This document shows, piece after piece, positions 40,587 through 51,100 of a stretch of 64,000 nt of DNA. Positions within the stretch are counted from its first letter, which is position 1; each line of letters starts with the position of its first letter. The DNA comes from Alterisphingorhabdus sp038748365 (GTDB lineage: Bacteria > Pseudomonadota > Alphaproteobacteria > Sphingomonadales > Sphingomonadaceae): assembly GCA_038748365.1 (NCBI GenBank), contig JBCDIZ010000012.1, positions 1-64,000 on the forward strand. Direction: 5' to 3'. Made by a program: the position numbers and the translations under genes. The notes beneath the pieces were generated by a model. The model worked only from the letters and a program-made list of their open reading frames with translations. It made no database searches and was not told the DNA's origin.

Positions 40587-42413
40587 ATGACCGAACGTAC
40601 CCCGTTAGATGATCTGAAATCCGTGCTTGGCGGCGCGGCGCGTGCACTTTCGCTGGAGGATGAGGTGGAGCTGGCCTTTACCGCCGATCCGCCATCGCAG
40701 TCGGGCAACAAGCTGCGCGTGCCGATGCCGCAGCGGACGCTGCCCGCCGATCAGGTGGCCGAGGCGCGGGGCTATGCCGATCTCTATGCGCTCAAACTGC
40801 GCCATCATGATCTCGCTGCGCATGGTCGCAATGCGCCCAAAGAGGCGGTGGCACGCGCGGTATATGATGCTCTGGAGCAGGTGCGGGTTGAGGCGTTGGG
40901 AAGCAACGCCATGCCCGGCGTCGGCGATAATCTCGATGCCGCGCTCGATATGCGGATGCGTTCCGACCCGATTTCACGCGCGGCGCAGCGTGATGATGTG
41001 CCGCTCTCCACCGCGGTGTCGCTGATCGCGCGTGAGCGGCTGACCGGGCGCCCTATCCCCGAACGGGCGCAGGAGGGCGTTGATCTGGTGCGCGGCTGGA
41101 TCGAGGAACGCGCTGGCGAGGATCTCGCGGCGCTTTCCGATGTCCTCGATAATCAGCGCGGCTTTGCCGAAATCATGGCCAATTTGCTCGAACATCTCGA
41201 CCTGACCGAACCCAATATGGAAGAGCAGGAAGGCGAGGACGAGGAAGAGAATCAGGAAGACGGCGAGCAGGAGGACGAATCCCCCGATGAGGGCGAGGAG
41301 GAGGCCGCTGGCGATCAGGGTCAGGCCGATACTCGCGGCGAGCAGCAACAAGGCGAGGGCGAAGACGGCGAGGACCAGCAGACCGAGGGGGAATTTGACG
41401 AGGATGGCGATGGCGATCCCGGGGATGCCGGCGACGATGGCATGATGCCGGTGCGGCCCAATCGGCCATGGACCGATCTGCCCGATGATTTTGATTACAA
41501 GGCTTTTACCCAGCGCCATGACGAGGAAATCCCCGCGCCCGAATTGTGCGATGAGGAAGAGCTGCTGCGGCTGCGCGCCTATCTTGATCAACAGTTGACG
41601 ACGTTGCAGGGTGCTGTGACCAAGCTCGCCAACCGGCTGCAGCGCCGGTTGATGGCGCAGCAGAATCGCAGCTGGGATTTTGATCAGGAAGAAGGCCTGC
41701 TTGATGCTGCGCGACTGGCGCGTGTCGTTGTCGCGCCGGGGCAATCGCTCTCCTACAAGATTGAGCGCGATACCGATTTCCGCGATACGGTGGTGACGCT
41801 GCTGATCGACAATTCAGGCTCGATGCGCGGTCGGCCGATCTCGATTGCCGCGATCAGCGCCGATATCATGGCGCGGACGCTCGAGCGCTGCGGCGTCAAG
41901 ACCGAGATATTGGGCTTCACCACCAAGGCGTGGAAGGGCGGCCAGTGCCGCGAGGAATGGCTCGCCGATAACCGCCCGGCCAATCCCGGGCGACTCAATG
42001 ATCTCAGGCATATCATCTATAAACAGGCGGATGAGCCCTGGCGGCGGGCGCGCAAGAATCTCGGCCTGATGATGCGCGAGGGGCTGCTCAAAGAGAATAT
42101 CGATGGTGAAGCGCTGCTATGGGCGCATAGCCGCTTGCTGGCCCGGCCCGAGGAACGGCGCATATTGATGGTGATTTCCGACGGCGCGCCGGTGGATGAC
42201 TCGACGCTATCGGTCAATCATGGCGGGTATTTGGAGCAGCATCTGCGCCAGGTGATCGACTGGATCGAAAACCGCTCGCCAGTGCAGCTTATCGCTATCG
42301 GCATCGGCCATGATGTGACCCGCTATTATAGGCGGGCGGTGACGATTATGGATGCCGAGCAGCTCGGCGGCACAATGGTGGAACAGCTGGCGGAATTGTT
42401 CGACGAGGAGTAG
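40587..42413 (+). CDS. cobT: Cobaltochelatase subunit CobT
   Basis: A 608-residue CobT. An N-terminal helical region is followed by a long acidic, low-complexity stretch (about 210-290, mainly Glu, Asp, Gln, Gly) and a C-terminal von Willebrand A domain with the MIDAS start DNSGS (408-412). It pairs with the CobS ring for cobalt chelation into hydrogenobyrinate diamide. It is separated from cobS by about 8.6 kb. Sphingomonads often retain cobST without a full cobalamin pathway, so another client is possible. Confidence 0.94.
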   Translation: MTERTPLDDLKSVLGGAARALSLEDEVELAFTADPPSQSGNKLRVPMPQRTLPADQVAEARGYADLYALKLRHHDLAAHGRNAPKEAVARAVYDALEQVRVEALGSNAMPGVGDNLDAALDMRMRSDPISRAAQRDDVPLSTAVSLIARERLTGRPIPERAQEGVDLVRGWIEERAGEDLAALSDVLDNQRGFAEIMANLLEHLDLTEPNMEEQEGEDEEENQEDGEQEDESPDEGEEEAAGDQGQADTRGEQQQGEGEDGEDQQTEGEFDEDGDGDPGDAGDDGMMPVRPNRPWTDLPDDFDYKAFTQRHDEEIPAPELCDEEELLRLRAYLDQQLTTLQGAVTKLANRLQRRLMAQQNRSWDFDQEEGLLDAARLARVVVAPGQSLSYKIERDTDFRDTVVTLLIDNSGSMRGRPISIAAISADIMARTLERCGVKTEILGFTTKAWKGGQCREEWLADNRPANPGRLNDLRHIIYKQADEPWRRARKNLGLMMREGLLKENIDGEALLWAHSRLLARPEERRILMVISDGAPVDDSTLSVNHGGYLEQHLRQVIDWIENRSPVQLIAIGIGHDVTRYYRRAVTIMDAEQLGGTMVEQLAELFDEE

Positions 42414-42418
42414 CTATT

Positions 42419-42560
42419 ATCCTCCCCGTTTACGGGGAGGTGGCGCGCCGTAGCTTTAGCGAAGGTGGGACGGAGGGGGATATCAACTTGCGCTGTGCCT
42501 AGCGGCCCGCCCCCTCCACCAGCTTCGCTGGTCCCCCTCCCCATGAATGGGGAAGAATAA
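42419..42560. repeat. Intergenic repeat with CTCCCCGTTTACGGGGAGG hairpin
   Basis: A short hairpin (CCTCCCCGTTTACGGGGAGG) begins the element and a CCCCCTCCCCATGAATGGGG copy in opposite orientation ends it, with CGAAGGTGGGACGGAGGGGG and CCCCCTCCACCAGCTTCGC inside. This arrangement of facing GGTGG/CCACC arms is a dispersed repeat type in many alphaproteobacteria. It separates convergent cobT and acyl-CoA dehydrogenase and may serve as their terminator. Confidence 0.75.
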
Positions 42561-42562
42561 AC

Positions 42563-44302
42563 TTACGCCGCCAGTTCTTCCGCGCTCAACGCATAAAGCA
42601 AATCTGCACCGCCCATGGCAGAGGCTTTCAGCCCCAGCGCTTCGGGGACTATATGGTCGCAATAATAGCGGCTAGTCACCAGCTTGGCCTTGAGGAACGC
42701 GCTGTCACCTTCCCCGGCATCGAGACGCTCCTGCGCCACACGGTGCTGTTTTGCCATCAGCGCGCCTGAAGTCGCAACCGCCATCATCGTCATATAGGCA
42801 TAGCTGCCCGCCAGTCGCTCATCGACCGAAGCATTGAGCATCCAGTTGGTGACTTCCTGTGTTGCCGCGACCAGCTCGGCGACATGCGCTTCATTGCCCG
42901 CCATATCGCGTAGCTCGTCGAGAAACTCCTTAACCGCCTCACCGCCGCGCATTGCCAGTTTGCGGCCGACCAGATCAGCGGCCTGAATACCATTGGTGCC
43001 CTCATAGATCGGCATGATCCGCGCATCACGATAATGCTGCGCCGCGCCGGTTTCCTCGACAAAGCCCATACCGCCGTGAATCTGCACGCCGAGCGAGGCA
43101 ATTTCGATGCCAAGATCGGTGCCATAGCCCTTGGAAAGCGGGGTAAGGATATCGACCTTTTCCTGCGCACCGTCCACGCCCAGCGTCGCGCGATCGACCT
43201 GCCCCGCGGCGAAATAGAGCAACGCCCGCGCCGCCTCGGTGCCCGCCTTCATACGCAGCAACATGCGCCGCACATCGGGATGCTCGACAATCGCGACGGG
43301 ATCGCGGCTGTCGCCACCGGCGCGCGCTGATTGTACCCGCTCCTGCGCATAGTACAGCGCCTGTTGCGTCGCGCGCTCGGCAATCTCGACGCCCTGCAGG
43401 CCGACATTGAGCCGGGCATTGTTCATCATGGTGAACATCGCGCGGATGCCGCCAAATTCGCCGCCGATCAGCTCGCCGATACACTCACCGCGCTCGCCAT
43501 ATTGCAGCACACAGGTAGGCGAGGCATGGATGCCGAGCTTGTGCTCGATAGAGACGGTCTCGATATCCTGCTCCTTGCCCGGCGTGCCATCGTCATTGAG
43601 CTGATATTTCGGCACCAGAAACAGCGAGATACCCTTGGTGCCCTCAGGCGCATCGGGGGTGCGCGCCAGCACCAGATGGATGATGTTGTCAGCAAGATCA
43701 TGATCGCCAAAGGTGATGTAAATCTTCTGGCCCTTGATCTGATATTTGCCGTCACCCAGCGGCGTCGCGGTGGTGCGCAGCGCTCCGACATCGCTGCCCG
43801 CTTGCGGTTCGGTGAGGTTCATCGTGCCCGGCCATTCGCCCGAGATAAGCTTGGGCAGATAGCGTTCCTTCTGCTCCTCGCTGCCATGATGTTCCAGCGC
43901 CTCAATCGCGCCGACCGAGAGCATCGGGCACAGGGTAAAGGCCATATTTGCCGCGCCAAGCGAGTCCAGCGCCACCGTGGCCAGCGCAAAGGGCAGGCCC
44001 TGCCCGCCATGATCAGGCATGGCACACAGGCTGTTCCATCCGGCTTCGACATAGCCCTTATAGGCCTGTTTGAAGCCTTCAGGCATCACTACCCGGCCAT
44101 CGACCAGCTTAGCGCCAACTTCATCGCCAACACGATTAAGCGGCGCAAATTCGCCCTCGGCAAATTGCCCTACGCCCTCAACAATGGCCTGGACCAGATC
44201 GGTGTCTGCCTCGGCAAAACGGTCATGCTGAGCCAGTTCGGCAATATTGGTGGCTGTCTCCAGCGCGAAAAGCTGGTCCTTGGTCGGCGCGGTGAAAGTC
44301 AT
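42563..44302 (-). CDS. Acyl-CoA dehydrogenase family protein, long form
   Basis: A 579-residue flavoprotein oxidising acyl-CoA at C2-C3. Signatures are MNLTEPQAGSDVGALRTTA, QIHGGMGFVEETGAAQHYRDARI and the catalytic-base region YEGTNGIQA with Glu434. The extra C-terminal helical domain (about 465-579) puts it in the group with DmdC-like (3-methylmercaptopropionyl-CoA) dehydrogenases, though many members act on other acyl-CoAs. No beta-oxidation partners are adjacent. Confidence 0.92.
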   Translation of the reverse strand: MTFTAPTKDQLFALETATNIAELAQHDRFAEADTDLVQAIVEGVGQFAEGEFAPLNRVGDEVGAKLVDGRVVMPEGFKQAYKGYVEAGWNSLCAMPDHGGQGLPFALATVALDSLGAANMAFTLCPMLSVGAIEALEHHGSEEQKERYLPKLISGEWPGTMNLTEPQAGSDVGALRTTATPLGDGKYQIKGQKIYITFGDHDLADNIIHLVLARTPDAPEGTKGISLFLVPKYQLNDDGTPGKEQDIETVSIEHKLGIHASPTCVLQYGERGECIGELIGGEFGGIRAMFTMMNNARLNVGLQGVEIAERATQQALYYAQERVQSARAGGDSRDPVAIVEHPDVRRMLLRMKAGTEAARALLYFAAGQVDRATLGVDGAQEKVDILTPLSKGYGTDLGIEIASLGVQIHGGMGFVEETGAAQHYRDARIMPIYEGTNGIQAADLVGRKLAMRGGEAVKEFLDELRDMAGNEAHVAELVAATQEVTNWMLNASVDERLAGSYAYMTMMAVATSGALMAKQHRVAQERLDAGEGDSAFLKAKLVTSRYYCDHIVPEALGLKASAMGGADLLYALSAEELAA

Positions 44303-44356
44303 CGGTTGAGATTATCCCATAGAATCATTGAAAGTTCGGGGCTATGGCGGCCCGTG

Positions 44357-45316
44357 ATGGTGGAAACTAATCCAGATAGACCGGAAATCCTAGCCTTTAG
44401 TGACGATGCGATTGCCTGCGTTGTCGAGGCTTTACAAGCCGATCAGCCGGTCGCCCTGCCGACCGAGACGGTCTATGGTCTGGCCGCCAATGCCGCATCC
44501 GGCGATGCCGTAGCGGCGATCTATCGCGCCAAGGGGCGGCCCGATTTCAATCCGCTGATCGTACATGTGCCGGATGTCGAAGCTGCGCGTACGATAACGC
44601 AGTTCGATGCTATGGCGGAGAAGCTGGCTTCGTCGTTTTGGCCCGGCCCGCTGACCATGGTGTTACCGCTCAGCGATTCCGGTCGTGATGCGATTACGCT
44701 GGCGGTGACCGCAGGACTGGATACCATTGCGCTGCGCTGGCCGGCGCATCGTGCGATGCAGACGGTACTCAAACAGTCGGGTCTGCTCCTTGCCGCACCC
44801 TCTGCCAATCGTAGCGGTGCGATAAGCCCGACCGAGGCCACGCATGTTGCTGCCAGTCTGAAGGACCGGATCGACCTAGTGCTCGATGATGGTCCCTGCC
44901 CGGACGGAGTGGAGTCCACGATTGTTGCAGTGACAGAGAGCGGATGGCGTATTTTACGCCCTGGCCCGATTGACGCGCACCAGATCGAGGCCGTGCTGGA
45001 ACAGCCATCACTCCCGGAAGATAACACAGCCGGGATCACCGCACCGGGGCAACTGGCCAGCCATTATGCACCCGGTAAACCTTTGCGCCTGAATGCCGAT
45101 AGCGCCGAAGCGGATGAATGGATGATCGGTTTCGGATCAGTAAAAGGTGATGATAACTTGTCCATTAGCGGCGACCTGGGGGAGGCAGCGTCCCGGCTTT
45201 ATGCCGCCCTGCACCGCGCTGATGCCAGCAGCAAAAACGCCATTGCTGTCACCAGCATCCCGCACCAAGGCATCGGCACCGCGATTAATGATCGTCTGCA
45301 ACGTGCAGCAGCATAG
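44357..45316 (+). CDS. L-threonylcarbamoyladenylate synthase (Sua5 type)
   Basis: A 319-residue enzyme making threonylcarbamoyl-AMP for the t6A37 tRNA modification. The YrdC domain (about 15-205) has PTETVYGLAANA, KGRPDFNPLIVHV, FWPGPLTMVL and SANRSGAISPT; a C-terminal Sua5 domain follows the linker (APGQLASHYAPGKPL). ATG 44357 begins 54 bases from the divergent acyl-CoA dehydrogenase start. A much longer open frame upstream (from 43331) is antisense to that gene and is not used. Confidence 0.93.
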   Translation: MVETNPDRPEILAFSDDAIACVVEALQADQPVALPTETVYGLAANAASGDAVAAIYRAKGRPDFNPLIVHVPDVEAARTITQFDAMAEKLASSFWPGPLTMVLPLSDSGRDAITLAVTAGLDTIALRWPAHRAMQTVLKQSGLLLAAPSANRSGAISPTEATHVAASLKDRIDLVLDDGPCPDGVESTIVAVTESGWRILRPGPIDAHQIEAVLEQPSLPEDNTAGITAPGQLASHYAPGKPLRLNADSAEADEWMIGFGSVKGDDNLSISGDLGEAASRLYAALHRADASSKNAIAVTSIPHQGIGTAINDRLQRAAA

Positions 45317-45466
45317 AATTTCATAATTATGACAATGGCTTAGTTTCGTGTTACATCTGTTTACCTGAGCCTTTGTGAGATGCTGCTATAAGCGCGCCCG
45401 GAGCAACAATTCATCCCGCCTCAGGGTCGCAACACCATGGGGGCATTCAAGCGGATGAATGGGGGC

Positions 45467-45501
45467 AGTCCGGGGACCATATCCCTCATGGTCCCCGGAC
45501 T
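45467..45501. repeat. Perfect 14-bp inverted repeat upstream of aqpZ
   Basis: AGTCCGGGGACCAT (45467-45480) and ATGGTCCCCGGACT (45488-45501) flank a 7-base loop. No T tract follows, so it is not a standard terminator. It may be a REP-like element or an RNA structure in the 270-base gap between the tRNA-modification gene and aqpZ. The rest of that gap shows nothing recognisable. Confidence 0.7.
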
Positions 45502-45587
45502 CGTATTTGACATATTCCGGTTCTATAGACCATCAGGGTTCAGTAATTCAGTAATATTGAGAAGCGTACAAAGAGGTAAACGACGCC

Positions 45588-46277
45588 ATGACACAACGGG
45601 CAATTGCAGAATTATTGGGGACTTTCTGGCTGGTATTTGGCGGCTGTGGCAGCGCGATATTAGCGGCGGCTTTCCCGGATGTAGGCATTGGCCTGCTTGG
45701 CGTTTCCTTTGCTTTTGGTCTGACCGTGCTGACCATGGCTTATGCCATTGGCCATATCTCGGGCTGCCACCTCAACCCGGCGGTTACACTTGGCCTCGTC
45801 GCCGGCGGCCGCTTCCCGATCAAAGAAGCCCCGGTTTATATTGTCGCACAGGTTATCGGTGCGATTCTCGCTGCAGCAGCGCTGTTCTCTATTGCCAGCG
45901 GTGCCGAGGGCTATGCAGGTGGCCTCGCCACCAATGGTTTTGGGGAACATTCACCCGGCGGATATAATATGATGGCTGGCCTGATCGCCGAAGTGATACT
46001 TACCGCCTTCTTCCTGATGATCATCATGGGCGCCACCGATGGTCGCGCACCAGCAGGCTTTGCACCGATTGCTATCGGTCTCGGCCTCACTCTGATCCAC
46101 CTTATCAGCATTCCGGTAACCAACACTTCGGTAAATCCGGCGCGCAGCACCGGCCCCGCCCTGCTCGAAGGCGGCATTGCGATGCAGCAGCTCTGGCTGT
46201 TCTGGGTGGCCCCGATTGTCGGCGGTATTGTTGGCGCGATTGCCTATAGGGTTATCGGCGGTAACGACCAAGGGTAA
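45588..46277 (+). CDS. aqpZ: Aquaporin Z
   Basis: A 229-residue six-helix water channel. The two NPA motifs are at residues 63-65 (HLNPAVT) and 183-185 (SVNPARS), and His171 with Arg186 give the narrow, water-selective filter. The first half AELLGTFWLVFGGCGSA is near-identical to the standard AqpZ start. Located in the inner membrane and likely monocistronic. Confidence 0.96.
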   Translation: MTQRAIAELLGTFWLVFGGCGSAILAAAFPDVGIGLLGVSFAFGLTVLTMAYAIGHISGCHLNPAVTLGLVAGGRFPIKEAPVYIVAQVIGAILAAAALFSIASGAEGYAGGLATNGFGEHSPGGYNMMAGLIAEVILTAFFLMIIMGATDGRAPAGFAPIAIGLGLTLIHLISIPVTNTSVNPARSTGPALLEGGIAMQQLWLFWVAPIVGGIVGAIAYRVIGGNDQG

Positions 46278-46319
46278 GCAATCTGGCGATAACGACCTGC
46301 CTGAGCTTGGGCAGACATG

Positions 46320-46607
46320 TTAATAGTCGAGCGGCTTGTCCTGCAGCTCGGCTATTTCCAGTTCCAGGGCATCCGCGTCTTCACAACGGCTCTGACGCCC
46401 TTTCTCGCAATCCTTCAGCGCGTCGTTACGACGGCGCTCCAGCTGGCCGAGCTTCTCATCACGCTTGCGCATCGCGCGGCCACGATCCTGATCGGCTTCG
46501 GACTGGGTTGTGGTGACGGCATCAATCGGTGCGGTGATGACTTCGGCCGCGAGGCATCCGCTCAATAACGGTGCCAGAGCAATAACAGGAATGATGCGGG
46601 CAATCAT
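46320..46607 (-). CDS. Small lipoprotein
   Basis: A 95-residue protein with a lipoprotein signal (LLSGC, Cys18) and a charged, helical body (KRDEKLGQLERRRNDALKDCEKGRQSRCEDADAL), likely coiled coil. I recognise no family. It overlaps the galU stop by four bases (ATGA) and is probably translated with it; a link to envelope glycan synthesis is only positional. Confidence 0.8.
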   Translation of the reverse strand: MIARIIPVIALAPLLSGCLAAEVITAPIDAVTTTQSEADQDRGRAMRKRDEKLGQLERRRNDALKDCEKGRQSRCEDADALELEIAELQDKPLDY

Positions 46608-47467
46608 GTGACAAGCTCCTTAACAACAGCACGAACCTGATCGGCCATATCTTCCCGATCCAGCGCCAAAGCGAGATTGGCCTCAATATAACCCACTTTG
46701 GAACCGCAATCATAGCGGCGGCCATCAAAAGTAACAGCATTAAACGGCTGATTGCCGATCATCTGCGCCATGGCATCGGTCAATTGAATCTCGCCACCGG
46801 CACCGGCTTCCTGATGCTCCAATGTGCGCATCACCTCTGGCTGAAGGATATAGCGGCCTGAGAGGATCAGATTGGACGGCGCTTCTTCAACTTTCGGTTT
46901 CTCCACCAGCCCAGTCACCTCGGTCAGATTACTTTCGGCTTTGCCCGGCGCGATCACGCCATAGCTGGAGACCTTCTCTCGCGGTACCTCAAGGACACTG
47001 ATCAGATTGCCGCCAGTGCGCTGATAAGCATCGACCATCTGCTTCATGCAACCGGGTGAGCCATGCATAAATTCGTCCGGCAGGAACACCGCAAACGGCT
47101 CATCACCGACAATATCTCGCGCGCACCACACGGCATGGCCCAGCCCCAACGGCTCCTGCTGGCGGACATAGGCACAACGCCCCGGACCAAGGCGAGTTGG
47201 CTCAAGAATGGATAAATCCTTGCCGCGCTCACTCATGGTTTTTTCGAGCTCAAAAGCGATATCGAAATGGTCTTCAATCGCGCTTTTGCCACGGCCGGTG
47301 ACAAAGATCATCTGTTCGATGCCCGCTTCAATGGCCTCATCCACGGCATATTGGATTAGCGGGCGATCAACGACCGGCAGCATCTCTTTGGGGATAGCCT
47401 TGGTCGCAGGCAGAAAACGGGTACCAAGACCAGCGACGGGAAAAACCGCCTTGCGGATAGGTTGCAT
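46604..47467 (-). CDS. galU: UTP-glucose-1-phosphate uridylyltransferase
   Basis: A 287-residue GalU making UDP-glucose for exopolysaccharide and envelope glycans. The nucleotide site is FPVAGLGTRFLPATKAIPKEMLPV, with VDRPLIQYAVDEA, GLGHAVWCARD and VEKPKVEEAPSNL as further family segments. I start at ATG 47467 (MQPIRKAV) because GGAG lies eight bases upstream; the ATG at 47476 abuts that GGAG directly and would be poorly placed. Confidence 0.95.
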   Translation of the reverse strand: MQPIRKAVFPVAGLGTRFLPATKAIPKEMLPVVDRPLIQYAVDEAIEAGIEQMIFVTGRGKSAIEDHFDIAFELEKTMSERGKDLSILEPTRLGPGRCAYVRQQEPLGLGHAVWCARDIVGDEPFAVFLPDEFMHGSPGCMKQMVDAYQRTGGNLISVLEVPREKVSSYGVIAPGKAESNLTEVTGLVEKPKVEEAPSNLILSGRYILQPEVMRTLEHQEAGAGGEIQLTDAMAQMIGNQPFNAVTFDGRRYDCGSKVGYIEANLALALDREDMADQVRAVVKELVT

Positions 47468-47536
47468 TGGAATCATCTCCAGAAACGAATTGCGTTCCCG
47501 CTAATAGCTGACGCAGCTTGCTGCAAGATTGATGAT

Positions 47537-48082
47537 CTAAGACTTTACTCTATTGGCAAAGCTTTTGCGCAGCTTTTGCAGCTTGGGCGGGATTGTTGCC
47601 AGACAATAGGGATTGCGTTGGCCCTCGCCTTCCCAATATTCCTGATGATAATCTTCCGCCGGATACCAAGTGCTTGCCTCTTCGATCGTGGTGACAATCG
47701 GCTGCGGCCAGTCCGATGCTGCGCGTGTCTTTCCGGCTTCCGCCTCTGCACGCTGATCATCATCCAGCGGAAACAGTGCCGAGCGGTATTGGGTGCCGAC
47801 ATCATTGCCCTGACGGTTAAGCTGTGTCGGGTCATGGGTGGCGAAGAAAATATCGAGGATCTGGCCATAGCTGATGATGTCCGCATCGAACGTCACCCGG
47901 ATCGCCTCGGCATGGCCGGTGCGCCCGGAACAGACCTGCCGATAGGTCGGGTTCTGAGTCTCACCGCCAATATAGCCGCTCTCGACCTTGTTGACCCCGA
48001 TAACGTCGTTGAACACCGCCTCGGTGCACCAGAAGCAACCACCTGCTAATATTGCCGTCTGTTCGCTCATATTATTGCCCAT
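47537..48082 (-). CDS. msrA: Peptide methionine sulfoxide reductase MsrA
   Basis: A 181-residue MsrA repairing (S)-methionine sulfoxide. The active site is GGCFWC (Cys16 with Cys19), followed by GVNKVESGYIGG and GHAEAIRVTFD. ATG at codon 5 (MSEQTA) is an alternative start. No thioredoxin partner is adjacent. Confidence 0.95.
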   Translation of the reverse strand: MGNNMSEQTAILAGGCFWCTEAVFNDVIGVNKVESGYIGGETQNPTYRQVCSGRTGHAEAIRVTFDADIISYGQILDIFFATHDPTQLNRQGNDVGTQYRSALFPLDDDQRAEAEAGKTRAASDWPQPIVTTIEEASTWYPAEDYHQEYWEGEGQRNPYCLATIPPKLQKLRKSFANRVKS

Positions 48083-48131
48083 CTGATTATAGATTTATCT
48101 TTTGGATAAATAGGGTAGCCAGGGGCTAGGC

Positions 48132-51100
48132 TCAAGCCTTGGATGGCTCTGCTGGTGCAACGGGTGCGTCATCACCTTTAGGTTCGCTGCGCGCGATCAG
48201 CAGATACATGACCGGGGTGATAATCCGCGACAATATCGTCGAGGAAATCAGACCGCCGATAATCACCCAGGCCAATGGGCCGTAGAGTGAGCCACCGGCA
48301 ATGGCGAGTGGGCTGAGGCCGCCCACGGCGGTTACGGACGTCAGCAATACGGGAAGGAAACGCACCTCGCCCGCCCGCTCAATCGCCTCGCGCAAAGGCA
48401 TCCCCTGATCGCGCAGCTGGGCGGTGAAATCGACCAGCAAGATCGAGTTTTTAATCTCGATGCCCACCAGCGCAACAAAACCGATAATCGCCATGTAAGA
48501 GAGCGAATTGCCGGTCAGCAGCAGCGCCAACAATCCGCCAAAAGTGCCCAACGGGATGACTCCAGCGACCACAATTGTTTCGCGAAAGCGGCCAAATTCG
48601 GCGACCAGCACCGCAAAGATACCGAACAGCGCGATAAATATTATCGGTCCGAAGCCGGAAAAGGTATCGTCGATCGCCTCGGTCTCACCACCAACCAGGA
48701 TGCGATAGCCTTGCGGTAACTCAACCTCCTCATCAATTCGCTTCAGGGCATCGCGTGTTACATTGGTTACCAGCACATCGGGTTCGACATTGGCGGTAAC
48801 GGTAACCGTCCGTTCCTGCTGATAGCGCGCAATCTGTGGCGGCACCGCCTCCAACCTGGGGCTGGCTATCTGGGTCAATGGCACAGGCTCGCCTGTCCGT
48901 GTCGCAACATAGACAGTGTTGAGCGCGGAAACAGGCTGATTATTCTCCAGCGGCAACCGCACCGTCACCGGATAGCTGTCACCTTCGCTATCCCGGAATG
49001 TCGCCGCTTGCTCGCCACGCAGCGCCAGCCGCAGCGCACGCCTTGGCTCGCCGACCGGGATGTTGAGCAGCGCTGCCTTGCGCTCGTCGAGACCCAGATT
49101 GAGGTCGATACGGTTGGTACTAACCGGATTGATAACATCGCGCGCACCGGGTGTGGTGCGCAATAGCTGTTCTATCTCACCAGCATATTGACGCAATGTT
49201 TCCAGATCATCCCCAACGATGCGTAACTCAATAGGCGCGGCGACCGGGGCACCATTTTGGAAAAGCTCAACATTGATACGGGCACCGGGAATGGCATCAA
49301 ATTGTTCTCGCAACCGGGCCACAAGTACCGGACTGGTCTTGGCGTCCCATTCATCCAGCACCACGAGTGTTTCACCATAGTTGGTGCGCTGACGATTGGA
49401 GAAGACATTGTAGAAAACCTGCGGATTATCAGCTCCGACATTTTCCGCACGCGAGACAATCGCTTCTTCCTTTTCAAGGATGGTATTGACCTGCCGCATA
49501 ATCCGGTCAGTACGGTCGAGACTGCTGCCTTCCTCGGATTCAACCGTAACCAGAAAATAGCTGGTATCCGCATAGGGAAAAAGGCTGAACCCGATAACCG
49601 GGATCAACCCGAAGGCAGAGATACACAAAGCCATGGCGCTCCAAAAGGTGGTCCGCGGATTATCCAGCGCGCGATGGAGTATCGGGTTGTAGAAACGCTC
49701 AATCTGGTGCGTCAGCCATTGCAACAGCGCATTGCCTTCTGGATCTTCATCGCGCGACAATAAGCGGCTGGCGAGAAAAGGAATGATTGTCAGCGATACC
49801 ACCAGAGAGGCTCCGACAGTGAAGATAATCGCGAAGATAAAGGACCGGGTAAATTCGCCTGCGCCTTCCGGCAGAAACAGCAAAGGCGCAAAGGCGAAGA
49901 TCAGCACCCCGGTTGAACCCAGCACGGCTGGTGTAATCTCTTTGGTCGCATCAATCGCTGCAATGCTTCGTCGCTTGCCCATGCGCAGATGCCGGGCGAT
50001 ATTTTCGGTCACCACAATCGAGTCATCGACCAGCAAGCCCAGTGCGACAATAAAACCGGCGATCGTAAGCTGGCTGAGATTATAGCCGGAGAGCTCAATC
50101 GCCAGCAGACCCGAAGCCAATGACAGCGGAATAGAGATCATCACAATCACCGAGGCGCGCCAGCCCAGCGGCAGAAGCGTGAAGATCACCAGAGTCACAG
50201 CGATGGTAAAGTCACGTGTCAGTTCGCTGAGACGTTTTTCAATATCACGGCTCTGGTCAAAAATCTCTTCCAGTTTTATATCCGGCGGCAACAGCTTTTC
50301 CTGTTGCTCCAGCTCGGTGATAATCTGTTCACGCAGACGGATCACATCGATGCCATCTTTCTGCCGAATAGTCACGAATACACAGCGCTTGCCGTTGAAG
50401 CGCGTGCGATAGAGCTGCTCGCTATTACCCCAATAAACCTCGGCGACATCATCGACGGTCAGGGTGGCGCCATTACCCGCACGTACCGGCAATTGACGGA
50501 TGGTATCGAGATCGCGAAATGCGCCACCTGCCTCAACATTGAAGCGCCGTTCACCGCTCTGCACCGCGCCGGGAGGCAATTCCGCACCCCCTGCACGCAG
50601 AGCATCGGCAACCGCTGTCGGGGTGATATTCAGTTCCGCCAACCGTCCTGGCTGGATAGCCACCTCCACTTCAGGTGCGGCTAGGCCATCAATATCTACG
50701 CCGCGTATGCCGGGATAGCGCACTAATGCGTCCTGCAGATCACCGGCATATTTCTCCATCCGACGCCAGCTTGCAGTATCGCTAATCAGGGCCAGTTGCA
50801 GCACCGCGGCTTCAGTAGTGCGTACCTTTCTGTAGTCCAGACTCAGAAGGCCCTCGGGGAGTTGATCGCGGATCGCGCCAACCTCGCGCACCACATCATC
50901 AAAATATTTGTCGGCATCACCGCCCCAGTCAAACTCGGCGCGGATTACCGATTGGCCATCATAGCTGGTAGAAAATATCTCATCGACATCATCAATGCTC
51001 TGCAACACTTCTTCAATCGGCTTGGCGACAGTCTCTTCCAGATCGGCAGCATCGGCTCCGGGCTGGGCCGCGACGATGGTGACGACAGGAATTGGGAAAT

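Noticed and set aside
43331..44356. Long N-terminal extension of the threonylcarbamoyl-AMP synthase
   Set aside because: It is antisense to the acyl-CoA dehydrogenase and shows no recognisable domain.
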